Source of the DNA: Wenjunlia vitaminophila DSM 41686
GTDB taxonomy: Bacteria; Actinomycetota; Actinomycetes; Streptomycetales; Streptomycetaceae
Direction: 5' to 3'
DNA length: 64,000 bases
Assembly (NCBI RefSeq): GCF_000380165.1
Contig: NZ_KB904669.1
Span: 62,185-126,184, forward strand
The notes under the pieces: model-generated
Seen by the model: only the letters and a program-made list of their open reading frames with translations
Told to the model about the DNA's origin: nothing
Databases searched by the model: none
Translations under genes and position numbers: made by a program
Shown here: one piece after another, positions 45,413 through 52,883 of the stretch
Layout of the letters: every line of letters begins with the position of its first letter
Position numbering within the stretch: position 1 is the first letter of the stretch

Positions 45413-45943
45413 ATGTCGCAAGTCATCGTGCTCAACGGGGGGTCGAGCTCGGGGAAGTCGGGCATCGCCCGGTGCCTCCAGGCGGTCCTGCCCGACCCGT
45501 GGCTGACGTTCGGCATCGACAGCCTCATCGAGGCGATGCCGGCCTCCATCCAGGCGTCCACCGAGGGCATCACGTTCGCCGAGGACGGCGGGGTGTCGGT
45601 CGGGTCGGAGTTCACGGCCCTGGAGGCGGCCTGGATGGACGGGATCGCCGCGATGGCCCGGGCGGGGGCCCACATCATCATCGACGACGTCTTCCTCGGC
45701 GGGGCCGCGTCCCAGCAGCGGTGGCGGAAGGCACTGGACGGGCTCGACGTGCTGTGGGTGGCCGTCAGGTGTGACGGCGCCGTCGCCGCGGGCCGCGAGG
45801 TGGCGCGTGGCGACCGGGTCACCGGGATGGCGGCGTCACAGGCGCAGGTGGTCCACGAGGGCGTCGTCTACGACCTCGAGGTGGATACCACGCGCACGGA
45901 GTCGATGGAGTGTGCCCGAGCCGTGGCCGCCCGCGTGGGCTGA
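45413..45943 (+). CDS. Chloramphenicol phosphotransferase-like (CPT) P-loop kinase
   Basis: A 176-aa protein of the CPT family. The Walker A is [10 protein letters not shown] at the N-terminus. D-S-L-I-E-A-M-P holds the catalytic Asp region, and H-I-I-I-D-D-V-F-L follows. In S. venezuelae, CPT phosphorylates chloramphenicol in the producer; homologs elsewhere may modify other small molecules. No chloramphenicol biosynthesis genes are present in the window. The mRNA is probably leaderless. Confidence 0.82.
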   Translation: MSQVIVLNGGSSSGKSGIARCLQAVLPDPWLTFGIDSLIEAMPASIQASTEGITFAEDGGVSVGSEFTALEAAWMDGIAAMARAGAHIIIDDVFLGGAASQQRWRKALDGLDVLWVAVRCDGAVAAGREVARGDRVTGMAASQAQVVHEGVVYDLEVDTTRTESMECARAVAARVG

Positions 45944-45955
45944 ACGCCCCCGCGT

Positions 45956-46000
45956 CCCCGTTCCCCGCGCCCCCGTTCCCCGCGTCACCGTTCCCCGTCC
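45956..46000. repeat. 15-bp tandem repeat, three copies
   Basis: Units CCCCGTTCCCCGCGC, CCCCGTTCCCCGCGT and CACCGTTCCCCGTCC run head to tail, filling most of the 62-bp gap between two convergent genes. Confidence 0.8.
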
Positions 46001-46005
46001 AACGG

Positions 46006-47457
46006 TCAGCAGTTGACGGCCGCGGTGGGTTCCGCGGCGGCGGGCCCGCGGGCGACCACCGAGGTGCCGCCACGACCGGGGCGCAGGCCGAGGAGGCCGA
46101 CGAGGGTGGCGGCGACGGCGGCGACGAACGGCACCAGCAGCGCGGCCCGGTAACCGTGCAGGAGGTCCGCGGCCGTCGAACCGTCGGTGGCGGCGACGTT
46201 GACAGCGCTGGCCGCGGAGAGCCCGAGGGCCGCACCGATCTGGAACGACGTGTAGAGCAGGCCGCCGGCCAACCCCTGCTCCTCCTCCGCGACGCCCTCC
46301 GTCCCCGCGATGGTGAGCGGCCCGTACGCCAGGGAGAAGGCGAGTCCGACGCCGAGCAGACCGGGGAACATCACGGCGTACGACCAGTCGGCGCCGAGCG
46401 GCAGGAACAGGCCGTAGGCGAGCGCCGCGATCAGCAGTCCGCCCAGGATGACCGGGGGCTTGCCGAACCGGTTGACCAGCCGCGGGGTCAGCGTCGGGGA
46501 CAGGACGGCGTCGGCCCCGAGGACGAGCATCGCGAAGCTGGTCTGCAGGGTGGACCAGCCGCGCAGCTCCTGGAGGTACAGCACGAGGAGGAACTGGAAG
46601 CCGAAGAACCCCGCGGCGAAGAGCATCGCCGCGAGGTTGGCCCGCACCAGGCGGCCGTTGCGGAAGAAGTCCAGTCGGACCAGCGGCGCGGACGAGCGGC
46701 GTTCGATGGCTAGGAAGGCCGCGAGGAGGGCCGCGCCGGCCAGCAGCGTGCCGACGCTGACGGCGACCCCGGCGTGGCCGGCGCGCTCGACCGCCAGGAC
46801 GATCAGCACCAGGGCCGCGGTGACGGTGAACGCCCCGGCCAGGTCGATGCCCTGCCCCCGCCGCTGCGGTCGGGGGGACGCCGGGACGAACACCAGGGCC
46901 GCGACCAGGATGACCAGGGAGAGCGCCACGGGGGCGAAGAAGACCCACCGCCAGTTGACGGCGGTGAGCAACCCCCCGGCGACCAGCCCGACGGAGAACC
47001 CCCCGGCGCCGGTCCCCGTGTAGATGAGCAGCGCCCGGTCGCGCTCCGGGCCCTCGGCGAAGCTGGTGGTGATGATGGAAAGGCCGGCCGGGGTCATGAA
47101 CGCCGCGGCGACCCCCGTGACGAACCTGGCGGCGATCAGCATCCACCCCTCGGTGGCGAGGCCACCGAGTCCGGAGAACAGCAGGAAGACCGTGAGCCAC
47201 AGGACGAACATCTGACGACGTCCGAACAGGTCGGCCACTCGCCCACCCAGGAGCATGAAGCCCCCGTAGCCAAGGACGTAGGCGCTCATCACCCACTGGA
47301 GTTCGCCGGTGGGCAACCCCAGGTCGGCACGGATCGACGGCAGGGCCAGGTTGAGCATGGCCACGTCGATGCCTTCCAGGAATATCGCGCCACACAGCAC
47401 GAGCAGGATGCCCCGGTTGCGCACGCGCACCGCGTCCGGGCTCTTCACGGCACTCAT
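46006..47457 (-). CDS. MFS drug-resistance transporter (14-helix DHA2-like)
   Basis: A 483-aa protein; the ATG at 47457 (M-S-A-V-K-S-P) follows AGGGGA. Fourteen helices are expected. Motif A reads L-G-G-R-V-A-D-L-F-G-R-R-Q, and motif C-like Gly-rich stretches follow (G-P-E-R-D-R-A-L-L-I-Y-T-G-T-G-A-G-G). It closely fits the DHA2 drug:H+ antiporter group. The divergent LysR gene 131 bp away is the probable regulator. Confidence 0.9.
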   Translation of the reverse strand: MSAVKSPDAVRVRNRGILLVLCGAIFLEGIDVAMLNLALPSIRADLGLPTGELQWVMSAYVLGYGGFMLLGGRVADLFGRRQMFVLWLTVFLLFSGLGGLATEGWMLIAARFVTGVAAAFMTPAGLSIITTSFAEGPERDRALLIYTGTGAGGFSVGLVAGGLLTAVNWRWVFFAPVALSLVILVAALVFVPASPRPQRRGQGIDLAGAFTVTAALVLIVLAVERAGHAGVAVSVGTLLAGAALLAAFLAIERRSSAPLVRLDFFRNGRLVRANLAAMLFAAGFFGFQFLLVLYLQELRGWSTLQTSFAMLVLGADAVLSPTLTPRLVNRFGKPPVILGGLLIAALAYGLFLPLGADWSYAVMFPGLLGVGLAFSLAYGPLTIAGTEGVAEEEQGLAGGLLYTSFQIGAALGLSAASAVNVAATDGSTAADLLHGYRAALLVPFVAAVAATLVGLLGLRPGRGGTSVVARGPAAAEPTAAVNC

Positions 47458-47588
47458 CAGGTCCCCTTCTAGGGAGATGCAGTCGGTACCTCCAGCCTCG
47501 GCCGCCACCCGGGGTGGAACAACATCGATGATCACAACGTTCGTTCAATCTGTCTTACCGATAATCCTCGACGTGGTTGGAGGCACAC

Positions 47589-48512
47589 GTGGACCGGTAC
47601 GAACTCGAGTGCTTCCTCGTTCTCGCCGAAGAACTGCACTTCGGACGGACCGCGACCCGGTTGCACCTGTCCAGGGCCCGGGTGAGCCAGCTCGTGCAGA
47701 AGCTGGAACGCCGCGTCGGCGCGCCCCTGTTCGCGCGGACCAGCCGGCAGGTCACGCTCACCCGCCTCGGGGAACGGCTGCGCGACGACCTCGGTCCGCA
47801 CCACCGCGCCATCCGGGAGGCCCTGGAGCGGGCCACCGCCACGGCCCGGGGCATGGCCGGCGCGCTGCACGTCGGCTTCTCCACCCCCCTGGCGGGCGAG
47901 ATGACGATGCGGGCGGCCGAGGCCCTGCGCACCGCGCACCCCGACCTGGTGGTGGAGATCTGCGAGGTGCCCATGTCCGACCCGTTCGGGCTGCTGCGCA
48001 GGGGCCAGTTCGACGTCCAGCTCGTGGACTTCCCGGTGCGGGAGAGCGACCTGACGGCGGGGCCCGCGCTGCTGACCGAGGAGCGGGTGCTCGCGGTCGC
48101 CGCCGGGCACCCGTTGAGCGCCCGGCACGCGGTGTCGCTCGAGGACCTCGGCGACGTTCCGCTGCTGACGGTGGACGGCGACGTCCCGGACTACTGGCTG
48201 GAGCACCGGTTCCCCAGCCGCACCCCCAACGGCCGGCCGATCGACCACCGACCGGCCGTGACCAACATGCAGGAGGCGCTGGTGCTCGTCTCCGCCGGCA
48301 AGGGGGCCATGCTGACCGCCGCGCACACCGCCGCCTACCACCGCTGGCCGGGGGTCGCCTACGTTCCGCTGGTGGGCGGCGTCCCCGTCCGGTACGGCCT
48401 GGTGTGGCGGACCGGCAACGGCTCACCGGCCGTCGAGCTCTTCGGCCACCTGGCCGGGAAGGCCGCACGCGCAGTGGTCGGGGAGGACCCGCAACGGGCG
48501 CTGCCCCGCTGA
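47589..48512 (+). CDS. LysR-family transcriptional regulator
   Basis: A 307-aa protein; the GTG at 47589 is preceded by GGAGG at 6-nt spacing (M-D-R-Y-E-L-E-C-F-L). The HTH covers residues ~18-40 (T-A-T-R-L-H-L-S-R-A-R-V-S-Q-L-V-Q-K-L-E) with Arg-Val in place of the usual Pro-Ser. A type-2 periplasmic-binding effector domain follows. It is divergent from the MFS exporter and so likely controls it in response to the exported compound. Confidence 0.92.
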   Translation: MDRYELECFLVLAEELHFGRTATRLHLSRARVSQLVQKLERRVGAPLFARTSRQVTLTRLGERLRDDLGPHHRAIREALERATATARGMAGALHVGFSTPLAGEMTMRAAEALRTAHPDLVVEICEVPMSDPFGLLRRGQFDVQLVDFPVRESDLTAGPALLTEERVLAVAAGHPLSARHAVSLEDLGDVPLLTVDGDVPDYWLEHRFPSRTPNGRPIDHRPAVTNMQEALVLVSAGKGAMLTAAHTAAYHRWPGVAYVPLVGGVPVRYGLVWRTGNGSPAVELFGHLAGKAARAVVGEDPQRALPR

Positions 48513-48625
48513 CCCGCGGACGTCAGCGCCAACCGGCAGGGCACCAGGGGCACATCAGTCAGAATTCCGCTAACCGGGTGAAAAGTGCACGTCAGACAAT
48601 GAGGTCACGGTCCGGCTACTCCAGG

Positions 48626-50287
48626 ATGACCGACATGCCCCTCTCATCCCCGGCCGCCGAGCGGCGGCGCCGCGTGGCCCGGTTCACACCGCTCCTGAGC
48701 ATCGCCCTGACCCTTGCCCTGGCCCCCGCCCAGCCCGTGCAGGCCGCGGGGAGCGGCGCGAACGGGCCCACCGCCACCGAGGCCCGCGTCTCGGCCTACC
48801 TGCGGGACGCACGCGACCGACCCGCGGAGCTCGCCGCGTTCTTCAGGGCCCTGCCCAAGGGTGCGGACCTGCACAACCACCTGTCGGGCGCGGCCACCAC
48901 CGAACTGCTGCTGAGGCTCGCCGTGGAGGACGGCTACTGCATCGACCGGACGACCCTCACCGCGAGCCCACCGCCCTGCACGGGGAACACCCACCCGGCG
49001 GCCGACACGGTCACCGACCGCGCGTTCCGGGAACAGGTCATCCGCGCCTGGTCGATGAAGGACTTCACCCCCAGCCAGGGCGAGACCAGCCACGACCACT
49101 TCTTCGCCACCTTCGGCAAGTTCGGCGCGGTCAGCGGGCGCCACCCGGGACGGCTGTTGGCCCAGGTCGCCACCTCCGCCGCCAAGCAGCACCAGTTCTA
49201 CCTCGAGACCATGCTGACCCCGGCCTCGTCCGCGGCTGCCGCCCTCGCCGCCAAGGTCGGGTACGACAGCGACCTGTCCCGGTTCCGCGACAAACTGCTC
49301 GCCGACGGCGGCATGGACGGCGTCGTCCGGCAGGCGATGGCCGAGACGGACGCGATGATGAAGGAGTTCCGCGCCGCCGCGCACTGCGACACCGACCACC
49401 CCGCCGCCGGGTGCGCCCTGCCGGTGCGGTTCATCTCCCAGGTGGCGCGGGGAGGTCCGCCCGAGCGGGTCTTCACACAGATGGTCCTCGGCATGGAACT
49501 GGCCGAGCGCGACCCCCGTTTCGTCTCGCTGAACCTCGTGCAGCCGGAGGACAATCCGGTGGCGCTCGCCGACTACCGCCTCCACATGCGGATGCTGAAG
49601 TACCTGCGCGGCGTGTACCCCGACGTCCCCCTCACCCTGCACGCGGGAGAGCTCGTTCCCGGGCTGGTCAAGCCCGAGGACCTGCGCTTCCACATCCGCG
49701 AGGCCGTGCTCACCGCCCGAGCCGACCGGATCGGCCACGGCGTGGACATCCGCCACGAGGACGACCACCGGGACCTGCTGCGCCTGATGGCCCGACGGCA
49801 CGTGCTGGTGGAGGTGCCGCTCACCAGCAACGCGCAGGTCCTGGGCGTCACGGGCTGGCGGCACCCCTTCCCGCTCTACCGGCGGTACGGCGTGCCGGTC
49901 GCCCTGGCCACCGACGACCCCGGCGTGGAGCGGACCGACATCAGCCGCGAGTACCAGCGGGCCGCGCTCACCTACGACCTGGACTACCGGACGCTGAAGG
50001 ACCTGGCCCGCACCTCCCTGGAGTACGGCTTCCTGAAGGGCCGCAGCCTGTGGCGCAGCCGCGACGCCTTCCGGGTCGTCCCGCAGTGCGCCGGGGACCA
50101 CCGCGGTGATCCCACCCCGAGCACCCGCTGCGCCCGGTTCCTCGCGTCCAGCCCCAAGGCCGCGGTGGAGTGGAAGCAGGAGGGCGCCTTCCGGGCCTTC
50201 GAACGCAACATCGGTGACCAGTGGTCCAGGAGCACGTCCGCGGCCACGCCCAGGACCGCCGACGAGCTCGTCGCGGCCGGGCACTGA
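48626..50287 (+). CDS. Secreted adenosine deaminase (ADGF-like)
   Basis: Up to 553 aa; ATG at 48626 or 48635 (AGGA is 8 nt before the latter). A signal peptide with R-R-R-R precedes a hydrophobic core ending V-Q-A-A. Zinc-site motifs are D-L-H-N-H-L-S-G-A (HxH), T-L-H-A-G-E (His and catalytic Glu), I-G-H-G and A-T-D-D-P-G. It would deaminate adenosine or a related purine outside the cell. Four further Cys in the N- and C-terminal parts suggest disulfides. Confidence 0.88.
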   Translation: MTDMPLSSPAAERRRRVARFTPLLSIALTLALAPAQPVQAAGSGANGPTATEARVSAYLRDARDRPAELAAFFRALPKGADLHNHLSGAATTELLLRLAVEDGYCIDRTTLTASPPPCTGNTHPAADTVTDRAFREQVIRAWSMKDFTPSQGETSHDHFFATFGKFGAVSGRHPGRLLAQVATSAAKQHQFYLETMLTPASSAAAALAAKVGYDSDLSRFRDKLLADGGMDGVVRQAMAETDAMMKEFRAAAHCDTDHPAAGCALPVRFISQVARGGPPERVFTQMVLGMELAERDPRFVSLNLVQPEDNPVALADYRLHMRMLKYLRGVYPDVPLTLHAGELVPGLVKPEDLRFHIREAVLTARADRIGHGVDIRHEDDHRDLLRLMARRHVLVEVPLTSNAQVLGVTGWRHPFPLYRRYGVPVALATDDPGVERTDISREYQRAALTYDLDYRTLKDLARTSLEYGFLKGRSLWRSRDAFRVVPQCAGDHRGDPTPSTRCARFLASSPKAAVEWKQEGAFRAFERNIGDQWSRSTSAATPRTADELVAAGH

Positions 50288-50313
50288 CCGGGCCGCACCC
50301 CGAACCCACGTCC

Positions 50314-50351
50314 CCGCTGCCGGGGCTGGTCAGAACCAGCCCCGGCAGCGG
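50314..50351. terminator. 17-bp hairpin between convergent genes
   Basis: Perfect arms CCGCTGCCGGGGCTGGT / ACCAGCCCCGGCAGCGG around a CAGA tetraloop lie between the stops at 50287 and 50386. Confidence 0.85.
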
Positions 50352-50385
50352 CACGGGTGGGAACCCAGCGCTGTCGGCACGCGGA

Positions 50386-50868
50386 CTACGCCGTCCCCGC
50401 GAGGCGCTGCCGGGTGCGGGACGGTGCCGACGGGGGGAGGGCGGCCAGGACGTCGGCGAGCGTGCTCCCGGCGAGACTGCTCCGCCACGCCTCGTGCGCG
50501 TCGGCCATCTTCTCGGCGAGGACGCAGGTACGACGGCAGTCCTCGGGGGGCAGCGCCCCCCGTCCCTGTTGACGGATCTCACGGCACTCGTACGGCGAGG
50601 CGGCGCCGTCCACGGCCTCGACGATCTGCAGGAGCGTGATCTCCGAGGCGGGCCGCGCGAGCCGGAACCCTCCCCGCGGGCCCGTGGTCGCGGCGAGCAG
50701 CCCCGCCCTGACGAGCGCCTTGAGCTGCTTGGCGAGGTAGGCCGCCGGCAGGTCGTAGTACTGCGCGAGCTGCGTGGTGGACGCGCTGGACCCCGGGTCG
50801 AGCTGCGCCAGCGTCGTGGCGCAGTGCAGGACCCACTCCGTACTCACAGGCAGCTTCACGCCCCTCAT
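50386..50868 (-). CDS. Rrf2-family regulator
   Basis: A 160-aa protein; ATG at 50868, or a leaderless GTG at 50859 with TAGAAT as the -10. The winged HTH reads T-T-Q-L-A-Q-Y-Y-D-L-P-A-A-Y-L-A-K-Q-L-K-A-L, then G-P-R-G-G-F-R-L-A-R. Three Cys near residues 101, 120 and 124 (Y-E-C-R ... D-C-R-R-T-C) could hold an Fe-S cluster or a thiol sensor. The divergent NmrA-like gene is the likely target. Confidence 0.88.
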   Translation of the reverse strand: MRGVKLPVSTEWVLHCATTLAQLDPGSSASTTQLAQYYDLPAAYLAKQLKALVRAGLLAATTGPRGGFRLARPASEITLLQIVEAVDGAASPYECREIRQQGRGALPPEDCRRTCVLAEKMADAHEAWRSSLAGSTLADVLAALPPSAPSRTRQRLAGTA

Positions 50869-50895
50869 TCTATCCCAGACATTGTGGACCCATTT

Positions 50896-50910
50896 AGTCC
50901 GTGATAGCGT
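50896..50910. promoter_or_regulatory. Putative operator between the Rrf2 and NAD(P)-binding genes
   Basis: GGAC-CCATTTA-GTCC is an inverted repeat at the centre of the 71-bp divergent promoter region. It lies where an Rrf2 dimer could control both genes. Confidence 0.35.
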
Positions 50911-50939
50911 CGGCGACACCACAAGAAGGAGAGACCACC

Positions 50940-51683
50940 ATGCGCATCGCCGTCGCCGGCGCCACCGGGAACATCGGGGCCCTCACCGTCGCCGCACTCG
51001 GGAGGGACGGGCAGGACGTGGTGCGGATCAGCCGCTCCCTCGGCGTGGACCTGACGACCGGTGACGGTCTCGACGAGGCCCTGGCCGACGTCGACGCGGT
51101 CATCGACGTGACCAACGGACCGGCGGCCGACCGGGCCGAGACCGTGGCCTACTTCGGCGCGGCCACGCGGAACATGCTCGCCGCCGAGGAGCGGGCCGGC
51201 GTCCGTCACCACGTGCTGCTGTCGATCGCCGGGATCGACCGCATCGAGGGCAACGCGCACTACGCCGGCAAGCGCGAGCAGGAGCGCCTCGTGGCGACCG
51301 GACCCGTGCCGTGGACCATCGTCCCGGCCACGCAGTTCCACGACTTCGCCGCGACGGTGACGAGCTGGACCGAGCGCGACGGCGTCGCCACCATCGCACC
51401 GCTGCTGGTGCAGCCGGTCGCGCCCGCGGACGTGGCGGACGTCCTCGCCGAGATCGCTGCCGGAGAGCCGCGGGGGCGCCACGTCGATGTCGCCGGGCCA
51501 GAACCGCAGGACCTGGTGGACATGGCCCGCCGCACCAACGAGGCGCGCGGCCGGGCGGTGAAGCTGGTGCCGACCTGGTCCACCGTCTTCGGTCCCGCGA
51601 TGGCCGGGGACGTGCTGCTGCCCGGCGACGACGCCCGCATCGCGCCGACCACCTTCGACGAGTGGCTCGCGGAACAGCGGTAG
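50940..51683 (+). CDS. NAD(P)-binding (NmrA/SDR-like) oxidoreductase
   Basis: A 247-aa protein; the ATG at 50940 follows AGAAGGAGAG. The N-terminal G-A-T-G-N-I-G is the atypical-SDR dinucleotide loop, followed by V-I-D-V-T-N-G and H-V-L-L-S-I-A-G-I-D. The catalytic Tyr/Lys pair of classical SDRs becomes H-Y-A-G-K-R-E. Pairing with a divergent Rrf2 regulator is a known arrangement for redox- or electrophile-responsive reductases. Confidence 0.85.
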   Translation: MRIAVAGATGNIGALTVAALGRDGQDVVRISRSLGVDLTTGDGLDEALADVDAVIDVTNGPAADRAETVAYFGAATRNMLAAEERAGVRHHVLLSIAGIDRIEGNAHYAGKREQERLVATGPVPWTIVPATQFHDFAATVTSWTERDGVATIAPLLVQPVAPADVADVLAEIAAGEPRGRHVDVAGPEPQDLVDMARRTNEARGRAVKLVPTWSTVFGPAMAGDVLLPGDDARIAPTTFDEWLAEQR

Positions 51684-51860
51684 GCCGGCCGCGGCAACCC
51701 TCCACCGCCGCACACACGACCGTCATCCGAACAATGCCCATGGCATGTTCTTCAACAACCGTTGGAGTGGTTCGATTTCGCCCTGTCGACGTTGACTCGT
51801 CATAACCGTGCGTGCCAATCTGGCTGTCCCTGTTGTCACCGAACGCCTGGAGTTGAGGCG

Positions 51861-52883
51861 ATGGACGGCAGCGTATGGCTGGCTGATCACCCGGTACTCG
51901 AGGTTCTGCGACGTAGGCGCGAGAAAGGCCACACCCGGGAGAACCCCGCCGACGACCTGAAGATCGGGCTTGCTGTCGAAGGTGGGGGAATCCGCGGCGT
52001 GGTGTCCGCGGCCATGCTCTGCGCACTCGAGGACCTGGGATTCCTGAACGCGTTCGACTCGGTGTACTCCGCCTCTTCCGGGGCGATCAACAGTGGGTAC
52101 TTCCTCCTGGGCAACACCTGGTACCCGTTGTCCATTTACTACGACGATCTCGCCACTCGCCGATTCGTGGACTTCCGCAGGTTCCTCCGGGGCGAGATCA
52201 TGGATCTCGACTACGCCTTCGAGATCGTCGACAGGGTCAAGCCGCTCGACTACGAGGCCGTCATCGCCTCGCCCACGAAACTGCACATCGCCGTGACCCT
52301 GGTCGACGAACTGCGGACCGAGGCCGCGTGCGACTTCACCGACCGGGCGGACCTGCGCGAGGCCCTCGTGGCGAGTGCCTGGTTACCCGTCGCACTGCAC
52401 GGCACCACCAAGTTCCGGGGCAGGAGGGCCCTGGACGGGGGCGTGCTGACGCCGCACCCGTACCGCCTCGCGCTCGACGACGGCTGCACCCACGTGCTGT
52501 CACTGAGCACCAGGCCGGTCTCACCCCCGCCCGAACAGCTCACCCTCTCGCAGCGATACGGAATTCGCCATCTCAACAAGATCCACGAAGGCCTCGGATG
52601 GGGATACCGGGACGCCATCGTCCGGTACCGGGAGGAACGGCGCACCCTGCAACGCCGCATGACGGAGCCCGGCGACCCCCCGTACGTCCTCGATCTGGCC
52701 CCGCTGCCATGGATGGCACAGGTGAAGCGGCACGAACTGGACCCGGGACGAATTCTCGCCGGGGCACGCGGCGGATACGAGACGATGTACTGCGCGACCG
52801 AACGACAGGACCCACGGCTGGTTCAACAAGGCCGGATTCGAGCGGTGCCGCGTCTGAGCATCGTGAATGGAAACGACGGCTAG
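51861..52883 (+). CDS. Patatin-like phospholipase, paired with a kinase-like gene
   Basis: A 340-aa protein; the ATG at 51861 follows GGAG at 8-nt spacing. The oxyanion motif is G-G-G-I-R-G (41-46). The nucleophile elbow is S-A-S-S-G-A, with Ser72 as nucleophile; the first Gly of GxSxG is Ser. The dyad partner is Asp192 in D-G-G-V. Patatins cleave membrane lipids and are known effectors in several anti-phage systems (CBASS, for example) and as toxins. The last 17 nt overlap the start of a membrane-bound kinase-like gene, so the two form a pair. Confidence 0.88.
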   Translation: MDGSVWLADHPVLEVLRRRREKGHTRENPADDLKIGLAVEGGGIRGVVSAAMLCALEDLGFLNAFDSVYSASSGAINSGYFLLGNTWYPLSIYYDDLATRRFVDFRRFLRGEIMDLDYAFEIVDRVKPLDYEAVIASPTKLHIAVTLVDELRTEAACDFTDRADLREALVASAWLPVALHGTTKFRGRRALDGGVLTPHPYRLALDDGCTHVLSLSTRPVSPPPEQLTLSQRYGIRHLNKIHEGLGWGYRDAIVRYREERRTLQRRMTEPGDPPYVLDLAPLPWMAQVKRHELDPGRILAGARGGYETMYCATERQDPRLVQQGRIRAVPRLSIVNGNDG

